Shown: piece after piece, positions 36,644-45,700 of the stretch | How the letters are laid out: each line of letters opens with the position of its first letter | Numbering within the stretch: position 1 is the first letter of the stretch | NCBI GenBank assembly: GCA_013306675.1 | Contig: JABLUY010000122.1 | Coordinates: forward strand, 1 to 64,000 | From: Thraustochytrium sp. TN22 | Taxonomy: Eukaryota; Sar; Bigyra; Thraustochytrida; Thraustochytriidae | Direction of reading: 5' to 3' | DNA length: 64,000 nt | The notes under the pieces: model-generated | Told to the model about the DNA's origin: nothing | Database searches by the model: none | Seen by the model: the letters and a program-made list of their open reading frames with translations, nothing else | Translations under genes and position numbers: made by a program

Positions 36644-37147
36644 GCAAAAAGATTGGGTATTTTTTAGAGCTGTGCTCGTTCTGAAATTTGTCATTGTTTT
36701 TGGCAGCTGTTGCAGTGGTGGCATTTCAAGTTCTCTTTCAAGTCTCAAGTTCTCCAAGTCTTTGCAAGGTCTCCAAGTCGTTTCTGGCGGCCCCTCTGAG
36801 ACTTACAACTGCCGAGCCGTCTGTGGGAGGCTGATTTGAGCCTCTCATCAGGAGACTCGACAACTAGGCGTCGAGAGTCGAGGAGAGCAGACGTTTCTAT
36901 TCAAGTTGCGCTTTCGGCGAAGCCATTGTATTCAGGCCCCGCAGCCCCAGGCGCTGTGGGATGGTGAGCGGCGCTAGGGAATCGCCTATGCTTGGGCTCT
37001 TCGACCTTGCACGCGGCATGCTGCCATCTCGCCTAGGACCCGTCTGCTCTCAACCGCTTGACAGGCATGGGCGGCGGCACCTTTTATACACAGGCTTGCA
37101 CCATATTCCACGCCTCATAGCATCTCGTGGGGCGTTGCGAAAGGGCG
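36644..37147 (+). repeat. Dispersed repeat, copy B
   Basis: Same blocks and order as copy A, from 'gcaaaaagat' (36644) to 'cgtggggcgttgc' (about 37140), with weaker similarity continuing to about 37240. It differs by scattered substitutions and one internal deletion relative to copy A. Confidence 0.85.
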
Positions 37148-37349
37148 GGTTAGGAGGAGCGAGGGTAGCAGAGGGGCCGGAAGCCTTCCGGCCTGGCGAG
37201 AGCACCGAGGCCCAAAGCGAGCCTTGTGAGACAGATGTTCAGTGAAAGCAAACGTAGGCGGGGAGACGAGGAGGCGAGCGAAGAGCGCAGCCCATGAAAC
37301 CCGCGCGAAGCGCAACGAACGAGACGTTGGAGTTCATGTTGTGACGCTG

Positions 37350-37560
37350 AGGAAGACATCATGAACGAACACAAGTCCCAAGACATCAAGAATGGATGAA
37401 ACCCAAGACATCATGAACGAACTCATCCCGAACAACGCACACGGGCGGGGTACGCAGCGAGCGCTTGGCGGCGCTTGGCGGCGCTCGGCGGCGCTCGGGC
37501 TTGTTTGCAAGGGCTCGCCGAGCGCTCGGGGTTGTTTGCAAGGGCTTCGCGAGGCCTGGT
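37350..37560. repeat. Small tandem repeats near the ADF-H gene 3' end
   Basis: 'gacatcatgaacgaac' recurs at about 37354 and 37403, and 'ttgtttgcaaggg' recurs at 37501 and 37532 (31-bp unit). Local GGCGCTTGGC units lie between. Non-coding. Confidence 0.75.
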
Positions 37561-37693
37561 AGAGAGAAGCGATCTGATGCATTTGCAAGCACTGACAAAA
37601 GGGAGGGAAAACAATGGAGAGGAGAGACTCCTCTAGCTAGCACAAAAAGGAACCAGCGAGGCGATTGTGGCCTCTCGCCATGACAAAGGTGGA

Positions 37694-39160
37694 TTAGTCG
37701 AGATGGGAGATGGTCTTGGTGGCGAGCGCGGTGAGCTCATCGCGGGAAGCGCCGTCGAGGGAGTCGTGGTAGGGCGCGAAGACGGCGGAGGCAAGGCCAG
37801 TAAGGGTGCCGGCGCTGCCGGCGGTGGTCATGGGCACATCGGCGCCCTGCCAGCGGAAGAGGTAGAACTTGACGACCGTGGAGCGGTCAATGATCTCCTC
37901 GGTGCGGTAGAGGGCGTACATAATCTTGTCGGTGGCGAGGTTGTCGAGGAGCTCGGCGAAGCCGCCGGAGCCGGAGCCAACAAAGGCGAGCTGGAGCGCC
38001 TTGCGGTCGCCGGCGAACTCGGCGAGCGCCCAGTTGGTGGAGGAAGAGTCGCTGCGCACATCGGCGATGGCAACGAGGAGGTCGTCCTTGTTGGCGAAGT
38101 GGAGCTCCTGGGTCCCCTTCTCGGCGCCGCCAAGGAAGGTGCGCGCAAAAAGCGAGCGGCGCTTCTCAGGCTTGCGGTCCGTGACGTGGGAGAGCGTGCC
38201 GGACTTGCTGGCGATCTTCTCCAGGGCAATCTCCTCGGTGAGCTCCTCGGGCTCGGAGATGGCAAAATCCTCGTGGTAGGGGCGGAAGATGGGCGCAACG
38301 GTGCCCTTGTGCGTGGCGATGCGCGCCTTGGCCATGGGCGGGACGTTGTCCGGGGTGTGGACGACGAAGCAGAAGCGCGTGGCGACGGTCTTGTCGATGC
38401 GCTCCTCGAGCCGGAAGAGACCGTAGGAGACCTGGGTGTCGATGCAGTGCGAGAGCATCTCCGAGACGTCGCCGTCGCCCTTGCTGTTGAAGGCGAGCGT
38501 GTCACGGTCCTCATAGGTGGCCAGGCACCAGCGCGTGGGCGAGGTGTCGTCGCGCACGTCGGCGATGGCGGCGGCCAGCTCCACGTCGGCGCCCTCGGCC
38601 CACTTGATGTTGGCGCCCTTGATGACCTTGAACTCGGCGCGCGAGTCGGGCTTGACCACCTCGCGCGTCTTGTTCCAGCCCACCTTGTTGCCGCCCATGT
38701 ACATGGTGATGGACTTGCGCGTGGTGGTGCGGTCGGCGGTCTGCGTGATCTTGGCCAGCATCTCGTCCACGATCTCGTCGCTGAGCTCGTCCTCGTCGTT
38801 GATGTCCATGTCCGTGTGGTAGGGCGAGAACAGGCGCTTGATCTGGCCGTCGTACCTGCCGATGGTCATCTTGCGCTTGAGCGGGATGGCGTCGGGCCGC
38901 CACACCACGTAGATGAACTTGGTCGTGTCCGCCGACACCTGGCCGACCTTCTCCCAGGTGAACCTGCGGCGCAGCAGCGCGTAGGCCACATCCGAGCTCG
39001 GCAGCGCCTTCTTGATGCCCTCCACGCCGCCCGCCCCGGTCGCCAGCACCTTGATGCTGTCGTAGTCGTCGTAGCCCACCACCAGGAAGTCGTCCTCGGT
39101 CGCGTCCTGCCGCACCGCCGCCAGCGCCGCCGTCACATCGTCGCCCACGCGCAGCGACAT
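37694..39160 (-). CDS. Three-domain ADF-H (coactosin-like) actin-binding protein
   Basis: 488 residues from the ATG at 39158-39160; the open frame upstream starts with TTG and is Gly/Arg-rich. Three ADF-homology domains follow one another, each with an 'AIADVRxDxSxTxWxLA' start, a gly-rich loop, a 'YxLxRxEExID' strand and an 'FxxVxWxPxxVP' segment. Domain 1 is about residues 5-145 ('DDFLVVGYDDYD', 'KFIYVVWRPDAIP', 'LFSPYHTDMDI'), domain 2 about 180-325 ('RWCLATYEDRDT', 'FCFVVHTPDNVP', 'IFRPYHEDFAI'), domain 3 about 345-480 ('NWALAEFAGDRK', 'FYLFRWQGADVP', 'VFAPYHDSLDG'). Each has a shared 'F.PYH.D' C-terminal helix start. Coactosin binds F-actin; twinfilin has two such domains, whereas three is unusual. 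Cytosolic. Confidence 0.85.
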   Translation of the reverse strand: MSLRVGDDVTAALAAVRQDATEDDFLVVGYDDYDSIKVLATGAGGVEGIKKALPSSDVAYALLRRRFTWEKVGQVSADTTKFIYVVWRPDAIPLKRKMTIGRYDGQIKRLFSPYHTDMDINDEDELSDEIVDEMLAKITQTADRTTTRKSITMYMGGNKVGWNKTREVVKPDSRAEFKVIKGANIKWAEGADVELAAAIADVRDDTSPTRWCLATYEDRDTLAFNSKGDGDVSEMLSHCIDTQVSYGLFRLEERIDKTVATRFCFVVHTPDNVPPMAKARIATHKGTVAPIFRPYHEDFAISEPEELTEEIALEKIASKSGTLSHVTDRKPEKRRSLFARTFLGGAEKGTQELHFANKDDLLVAIADVRSDSSSTNWALAEFAGDRKALQLAFVGSGSGGFAELLDNLATDKIMYALYRTEEIIDRSTVVKFYLFRWQGADVPMTTAGSAGTLTGLASAVFAPYHDSLDGASRDELTALATKTISHLD

Positions 39161-39832
39161 GCCGCCGCCCGCTCGCCCGCCGCCGCCGCCGCCGCCCGAG
39201 CGCGCGCCGCCCGCCTCAGGCTCCGCCTGCGTCTCGGGTCTGCCGCGCGCGCGCGCCCCGCGGGTGTGCAGGCCCGCCTTTCGAAATTCAAAAAACAAAG
39301 CGCGCGCGAGCGAGGGAGCGGCAGTCCATCTCCGCCCGCGCGCGCGGCGGCGCGCGGCGCGGTGCGGGGCGGCGCGAGGCGAGCCGAGGTGGGGCGGGGC
39401 GAGTCCAGCCGCAGGCGGGGGCGGCGGGCCCGCGCCGCCGCCGGCCTCGAGAGGCGGTGCGGCCGCCCAGGCGGCGGGCGAGGGACTCGGACGAGCGCAG
39501 GCCGGCCTCGGAGGCGACGCGCGCGAGCGCGTGCCGCGGGCAGGTACTACTAGTACGACGCCGACCGCTCGGACGAGCTGAGTTGGACGAGGCGAGCTGC
39601 GGTCACGGGGGCGCGCCGCGAGCTGGGACAGGACGAGGCGGCGAGCCGCTCGAGCCCGAGCCTGAGCGAGCCCGAGCGAGCCCGAGACCCAGCTCGCCGA
39701 GCTTGGCGGGCGGGAAGGAAGGAAGGAAGGAAGGGAGGACTCAGGGGAGAAGAAGAATTCGCTTGCTAAGTTTGTACTACGGTGGCCCGGGGTGCGGGCT
39801 GCGCGGGCTTCAAGTTCGAGCCTCCGACTGTG
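39161..39832. other. Intergenic region between two minus-strand genes
   Basis: Upstream region of the ADF-H gene and 3' flank of the PIN gene. Very GC-rich up to about 39540, then CGAGCCCGAG repeats (about 39650-39690) and a (GGAA)n run (39716-39735). No gene supported. Confidence 0.5.
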
Positions 39833-42439
39833 TCAGCTCTGGCCGCGCAGCGCGTGCTGGTTGGCGAGGTGCTTCTGCGCGCGGGCGTGGTTGTCCTGGT
39901 CGACCTTTTGCAGGGCGCGGAGCCAATGCTCGGGGGAGAGGCGCTGGTACCGGGCGTCGTTGAGCATACCCCAGAGCGGCTGGAAGCGCACGGCCGGGAC
40001 GTTGGCGGACATGCATACGTTGCGAAGGTTGGTGTCGCCGGAGAGCACGAGCGTGCGGAGGCCGGCGGCGTGGCGCGCGCGCGCGCACTCGAAGACGCGC
40101 ATGTCGTTCTGGGCGTTGAAGGGCTTGACGTTCTTGTGCTTCTCGGCGTAGGGCGCGTCCTCGGCGACGGACTGCATGACGAGGAAGCGGGAGCCGGCGG
40201 AGACCTGCTTGTTCAGGTAGCGGATGGAGGCGGTGGCGTTGGCGTGCTTGGTCGGGTCCTTGACGTGGTGCTTCTGCCAGTCGAGCTCGTGCACAGTGGC
40301 GAAGGGAATGATCATGACGATGGAGTCGCCGTGCGTGTGCTCGAGCGTGTGGAAGAACTCGAAGCGGTCCGAGGCGCAGTGGTGCAGCACGTTCGTGTCC
40401 ACGACGAGGTGCCACTTGTTGCGCAGGATGGGGTCCGCGAAGTCCTTGGCGGCCGCCAGCTCGCGCGGCAGCGCGCGCGCCTGCGGCGCCTGGAACTCCT
40501 GCAGCCAGCGGTGCTTCTGCACCTGCACCAGCTGCTCCAGGTCCGGCACGGACGGCTGCGGCACGGCCCAGAAGCCGCCGCTCGCGGCGCGCTCGCCACT
40601 CGCTTCCAGCGCCCGCCGCGCGCGCGTCCAGGCGCCCAGCTCGCGCGTCAGCGCATCGCACCGCTCGTAGAACATGTTGCGCACCGCGTGCACGGCGTGC
40701 AACACGCTGGCCAGGCTCACGTCCTGCGTGCCAGCGTACGGCTCGTACGGGCGCACGGGCCACACCCTCGACAGCCCGCTGCGTCCGGACCATCGCGTGC
40801 TATTGTCCACGGCCATGCTGAGGTCGAGCTGCGCCGGATAGCCCTCCAGCGCCGCGTCGATGGACCGCTCCGGCGCCAGCGGCTGCGAGTAGACGCGCGC
40901 GCGAGAGCTGCTCAGGCCGCCCGTGTCCACGAGCAGCTCCGCCTCCGGGTCCAGCAGCCGCCACAGCTCCAGCGCCTCGCGCCGCGGCCGCGCCTGCTTG
41001 CTCAGCGCAAACACGCGGAAGAGCGGGTGCTGCGCCTGCGCCTGCGCCTGCGCTTGCGCCTGCTGCGGGGGCGGCGTCGCCCTGCCGGCGGCGTCGCTGC
41101 CCGCGACCGGCTCCGCCTTGGTCTTGTCGCCCGCCTGCTCCACCGCGGTCGTCGCGGCCTTGTTCAAAATGTACCGCCGCAACTCCGGCCAGCCTGGCCG
41201 CAGGTGCACGAGCAAGCTGCGCACGGCCGTCCCGCGCGGGCCGCAGGCGATCTTGGTCAGCACCAGCTCGCCCTCGGCGGAGCACAATCGCACCACCGGG
41301 TGCTTGCTGTCGTAGTCTGGCTTGGCCGCCGCCTCCTCGCCGGGCTCGGCCGCGGGGGGCCCTCCCCCCTCAGCCTTGACTGCCGAGGCCGCCTCCTCAC
41401 CCTCGCCGCCCTCCGGGGCCGCGGCCGCCAGCGCGTCCTCCTGCGTGGACATCTCGTCGAGCCAGGTGTCCTCGAGCTGCGCCACGATCTGCGTGCCGCC
41501 GGCCAGCGACACGCGTTCCCGCTGGTCAAACTCCTGCAGCATGGCCAGCTCCGTCTCGCGCGGCGGCTTGACCTGATCCAAGTCGAACACGCACGCCAGG
41601 GTGTGCTCGATGCCAAAGACCAGCCCGAGCTGCGCTCGCGGCAGAAGCTCCGGTGCGCGCGCGAGCGCGTCGCTCTCCGCCGTCGTCGACGGCCCCAGAG
41701 ACCCTGACGGCACGGCGTACAGCAAAAATGCGCAAGCCTCTTCCTCTACATTTTCCGCGGCGGCACACGCGCTAGCCTCTGCGCCCGGCTCCTCCTCCAC
41801 CTTGACGCCCTCCTCCTCAGCTGCGGCCGACTCGCGCATCGTCCGCGGCACCGGGACGAGGCAGAGGTCTGAGTCACCGCGTGGCCCGTCGCGCGGCGCC
41901 ACCATCACGGCGGCGTATTGCGTCCGGGCCTCCCTGTACAGGTCTTCCAGGTGGCCACAGGCCTCGTCGCCGTGGACGGCCGGCTCCAGCCACATGAGGG
42001 CGCGCGCGCCCGCCAGCACGTGCACCTGGGTCCAAATGGGCACCTCCAGCTCCTGCGTGGGCGCCACGAGCCCGCGCACCTCGAGCTCCGGCGGTTGCGC
42101 CTGCTCCGCCACCTGCAGCGCGCCGTACACCGCGTCATACACCGTGAACCCGTCCGGCAGCGGCCGTGCGCCGCCGAAGCGGGACCCGCGCAGGGCGCAA
42201 CGTTTGCTCGCGTCCACGTGCAGCGTCACCTCCACGGCGGCCTGCGGCTGTGGCGCCGCCTCGTGCGCCTCGATCTTGACGCCCGCGGCGCCATCCGAGC
42301 TTCCAGGCTCCAGCTTCATGCGCTTGGCAGGCGGAGGACCTTCCTCGCTTCGTGCCACGGACGGGCTGCTCGACGCAGTCGCCATCGACGTCGCTGTAGC
42401 CGTCGTCGCGGCGGCGCTGCCAGCCTCGTCCTGCTCCAT
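39833..42439 (-). CDS. Large protein with C-terminal PIN (endoribonuclease) domain
   Basis: 868 residues from the ATG at 42437-42439; an upstream extension starts with GTG. The N-terminal ~640 residues are mostly acidic and Ala/Glu-rich, with scattered structured segments ('DGFTVYDAVYGALQVAEQ', 'VVRLCSAEGELVLTKIACG') that I do not recognise. The PIN domain covers about residues 675-815: 'HLVVDTNVLHHC' (Asp about 681), 'VMIIPFATVHELDWQ' (acidic residue 2), 'FNAQNDMRVFECAR' (residue 3) and 'LVLSGDTNLRNVC' (residue 4). All four metal-binding acids are there, so it should be an active Mg/Mn-dependent RNase. The HELD and SGDTN forms place it near SMG6/Swt1-type eukaryotic PIN proteins involved in mRNA quality control; the exact subfamily is open. 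Confidence 0.8.
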   Translation of the reverse strand: MEQDEAGSAAATTATATSMATASSSPSVARSEEGPPPAKRMKLEPGSSDGAAGVKIEAHEAAPQPQAAVEVTLHVDASKRCALRGSRFGGARPLPDGFTVYDAVYGALQVAEQAQPPELEVRGLVAPTQELEVPIWTQVHVLAGARALMWLEPAVHGDEACGHLEDLYREARTQYAAVMVAPRDGPRGDSDLCLVPVPRTMRESAAAEEEGVKVEEEPGAEASACAAAENVEEEACAFLLYAVPSGSLGPSTTAESDALARAPELLPRAQLGLVFGIEHTLACVFDLDQVKPPRETELAMLQEFDQRERVSLAGGTQIVAQLEDTWLDEMSTQEDALAAAAPEGGEGEEAASAVKAEGGGPPAAEPGEEAAAKPDYDSKHPVVRLCSAEGELVLTKIACGPRGTAVRSLLVHLRPGWPELRRYILNKAATTAVEQAGDKTKAEPVAGSDAAGRATPPPQQAQAQAQAQAQHPLFRVFALSKQARPRREALELWRLLDPEAELLVDTGGLSSSRARVYSQPLAPERSIDAALEGYPAQLDLSMAVDNSTRWSGRSGLSRVWPVRPYEPYAGTQDVSLASVLHAVHAVRNMFYERCDALTRELGAWTRARRALEASGERAASGGFWAVPQPSVPDLEQLVQVQKHRWLQEFQAPQARALPRELAAAKDFADPILRNKWHLVVDTNVLHHCASDRFEFFHTLEHTHGDSIVMIIPFATVHELDWQKHHVKDPTKHANATASIRYLNKQVSAGSRFLVMQSVAEDAPYAEKHKNVKPFNAQNDMRVFECARARHAAGLRTLVLSGDTNLRNVCMSANVPAVRFQPLWGMLNDARYQRLSPEHWLRALQKVDQDNHARAQKHLANQHALRGQS

Positions 42440-42734
42440 GGCGCGCCAGCGCCTCCGTTGCAAACGGAGGTACGCCGCGAGGGCCGACCCGGGGCCTGGC
42501 GCAGCGAGCGAGGCTCGCTGCCCGGCGCCCGCTGCCTCCGCGCCAGCCTTCGCGCCGCCGACCTCGTTGCTTGCGTGCAAGACCACGGCTGCTTTCGGGT
42601 ACTCCAGCTCTACGAGCTAGCTGGTCATGGTCAGCTGCTCCAGCTAGCTAGCTAGAGCTAGAGAGCTCGAGCCCGCGCTTCGTAGCCCAGGCCTGGCTTG
42701 CGGGGGGGCCAGCCAGGGGTTTAAGTCACTTTCT
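42440..42734. other. Intergenic region between the PIN gene and the transposon
   Basis: Upstream flank of the PIN gene. It contains a TAGC/AGCT tandem (about 42612-42655) and a G-run near 42700. No gene. Confidence 0.45.
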
Positions 42735-45700
42735 AGTTTTCTCCCCCCAACCTGCGGTATGGGGATAAGCAGGGGCCAGAAAGCCGTTAGTCCGTTAAAT
42801 CTACACACGCCCGAAGAAGTCATCAGTTGGTGGGAAGGAGGCGTAGAACTCGTCTCTTGTCGTCGCCTTGAGTGCGCTGGGAATGTGGACAGAGTCCGAG
42901 ATGATGTCAGCGAGGGTGAGGAGCACGCTCTCGCGAAGGTGCCCGAGATCTTGCTCGGAGCGCCCTGGCTTGACCGCTTCGCACGCTTCTGCGATGGGCT
43001 TGCTCCGGTCGAACATGAGCACGTGCATCATGGCCGCGACGTAAATGCCGCAGTCGAAGGAGTTCTCTTGAAAACCGCTCTGGTGCACCCAGGGCCAGTC
43101 GTCTGCGTCTGCGCCGAGGAAAAATCTGGCACTCGCAATGTGGATGTGGTACGTGCTCGTGAATTCGTGGGAGGAGGACCCGGCGAATGGGTCATAGGTG
43201 TAGAAACGCTGCCCCTTGATGTCTGCAAAGATCAGGACCCAGTGCAGCGTCCCCGTCGCCAGCACCGGAAACAGAGCGAGCTCCGCATCGCTTGGCAGCG
43301 TCTCGACGCCATCTTGAAACTTCTTGAGGCTCTTTTGGTCGGCGAAGTAGTGCCCAAAGAAGCGCTTCCGGTCGCCTGCGTGGTTGGCACCGAGCAGGTG
43401 AGGGGCGAACAGAAGCGTCTGGCGTGCGCTTGACCCGGGAGAGCGGCGCAGCCGCACACGAAGGGCCGCAGTGTACGCTTCGACCTGCACGTCGGAGATC
43501 CATTTGTTGCGGGACGATCCAGGACGTAAACCGAAAGAGTCCTGCAGATGATCGATCTGAGCCTTGAGACCGAAGCTTCCTTGGCTTCGGCCACCACAGG
43601 GTGCATACGGCAAGCGCAAGAGGATAGTAGACTGGACAGGTCCACCCTCCAGTTCGAGTAGCTTCTGGAGGACCCCTCGGACGTTCCGAAGCAGGGCCTT
43701 CTCTTCCACAGTGTGCTCTTCGAAAAGGCGACAGGTTAGATCCGGCCCGTTGAAGTAGTGCCGCGGAAAGCTACATAGAAGAGGCGCGCTCCACGAGTGA
43801 ATCTGCGACTCTTTACAGCTCCAGCCAACAGCGCTCCGGTCGCGGTGGTCTGTCCGGCGGCGCTTGCACGCCGAGCAGAAAATGCGCGAGTTGAGATTCT
43901 CACTCCTCCGCCAGGTCTGATCGTCCCGCGCAGGGAGCTCGTTCACCAGCTCCGTGACGCGCTGGACAATGGAAGGATGGTCCTGCATGCGGTGCTGCAC
44001 GAGGAAAGGAGCTGTGAGGAAGGTGGCCGGTGCGGCGTCGCGCACGAGCTCGTACCGGTCGAGGTCGCCCAGATACCTACTCTTGCCGAAGATGTCTAGC
44101 ACGAGCGCGTTGCGCTCCTCCTCACGGAGCTGGTCGAGGAGCGAGAAGAGTTCGGCCACGTGCTGCGTCTCTGCAGAGACCAAAACCTCTTGGTCGCTGG
44201 CTGCGACAGTCCGCACGCTCACCGGGTGCAGGCCTTGAAGATGCCCGGAAACCCCCTTCAGGGTATCCCGCATGTTGAAAGCGACCTCACCTTGGGAGTC
44301 CAGCCACGTAGCGTAGTCCCTCAACATCTTTTCCGACTTGGGCCGCAAACGCAGGGTTGCCAGAGTTGGATCGATATTGGCGAGATAAGCTTGTTGGCGA
44401 ATCACCGTGTTGAAGAGTTCGGCGAAGGCTCGGAAGCTGTCTTGCTCGCTGGACTGCGCCTTGAGACGGTACTTGCCCACCTTCAGCATGTGCTTGAAGA
44501 GAACTTGCTCGCCCAACTGATGCTCGTCCGCGCCGCTCCGTGTGAAGTGAAACGCTGAGGGGTTCTCTGCACCACCCGCTAGATGCAGGCTCGTAGGCGG
44601 TTTGTTTGAGTACTTGACCAGCCTCTGCGCCTTGTGCTTGGGCTCGTTCTCCTCGTCGTCCTCGCCGGCACGCTTTCGCCGCCGAACGCTGGCCAGGTGC
44701 GTCTGGTGCGTGGCGCGAAGCTGATCCAGCAGAGCCTCGCCGTTGCGCCTCCGCGCATCGTCCTCAGTGGTCAACCCGCCGGCCCTCCGTTTGTGCAGAA
44801 AGGCCGCGAGGCTCGTCGTCAGGGCGTACCATGTGAGCCCATGGTCTTCGGTGCTGGCAGCGCCAAACTCGCCTCGCTCGCCGCGCGCCGCTGTCGCGGC
44901 GGCGCTAATCGTCACGTAGACAGCATCGAGACGCCCGAGGCTCCCCGCGCTCGCGCCCGCGCTTGCGCTCGCGCTCGTGCCCGCGTCCGCGCCCGCGCCC
45001 GAGGCTGAGTTGGGTCTCTGCCTGTCTGGGACAGAACGATCAGGAAGAGTGGGCCGACCGTTGGCGACCGTTGGGACTGGACTCCGGGCGGTCGCCGGGT
45101 GGGTCAAAGCGCCGCCGCTGCCACTCGTGGCGTTGCTAGTTGGCTTGGGCGGGATGTTGAGCGGGCCGCTGGGAAGTCTTACGCTGTACTTGCGCTGCTG
45201 CACGGGGCCGGTGGAGGGCAAATGTGCCACGTAGAGTTTCAGGACCGAGCGGCGTCCGTCTGTCCTCTGGCTTGGATCCGCAGCTAGCCTCTGGACCGCG
45301 TAGGACGCACCGTCTCCGTTGACACGAAGGACCTCCAGGGTCAATTTGTAGCCAGTGAGCCCAGCCAGGCAGGACAGGATCTCCTGCACGGTAAGCGAGG
45401 CGCTCTGGCGAAGGAGACGCACGTCGGTCCAGAGCACAACAGCGAGCCGTGCGCCAAGTGGCCCGAGAAGCACGCGAGGTGGAGCAGCGGCAGGAAGAAG
45501 GTCCTCTTGTGGAAGCGCAGAGACGTGCGCTAACAGGTGTGCAACGTTCTTCTGGCGCTGATCACGAGGAAAGGCGAGCTCGAGCGCAGCCAGAATGACC
45601 CACGCTTGCTCTATGCCAGCGCGCAGGGCCGAATCCGAGGCGATGCCGCCCTCAATGCGCGGCAGCTGAAAGCTCGTACTGGAAGAAATGTCCGGCTCGT

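Larger units (their letters stand above)
34302..37693. other. 3.4-kb gene-free region with a direct repeat pair
   Basis: No frame here carries a recognisable domain. It contains two ~0.5-kb direct repeats (34734-35300 and 36644-37147), GCGCGC-rich palindromic patches near 36420-36480, and small tandem repeats near 37350-37560. Base composition is more balanced than in genes. Confidence 0.5.

Noticed and set aside
34734-37147. Direct repeat pair read as long terminal repeats of an element
   Set aside because: The space between holds no recognisable coding part, no primer-binding or polypurine signal was seen, and the copies do not show clear TG...CA ends or flanking duplications. Kept as plain direct repeats.
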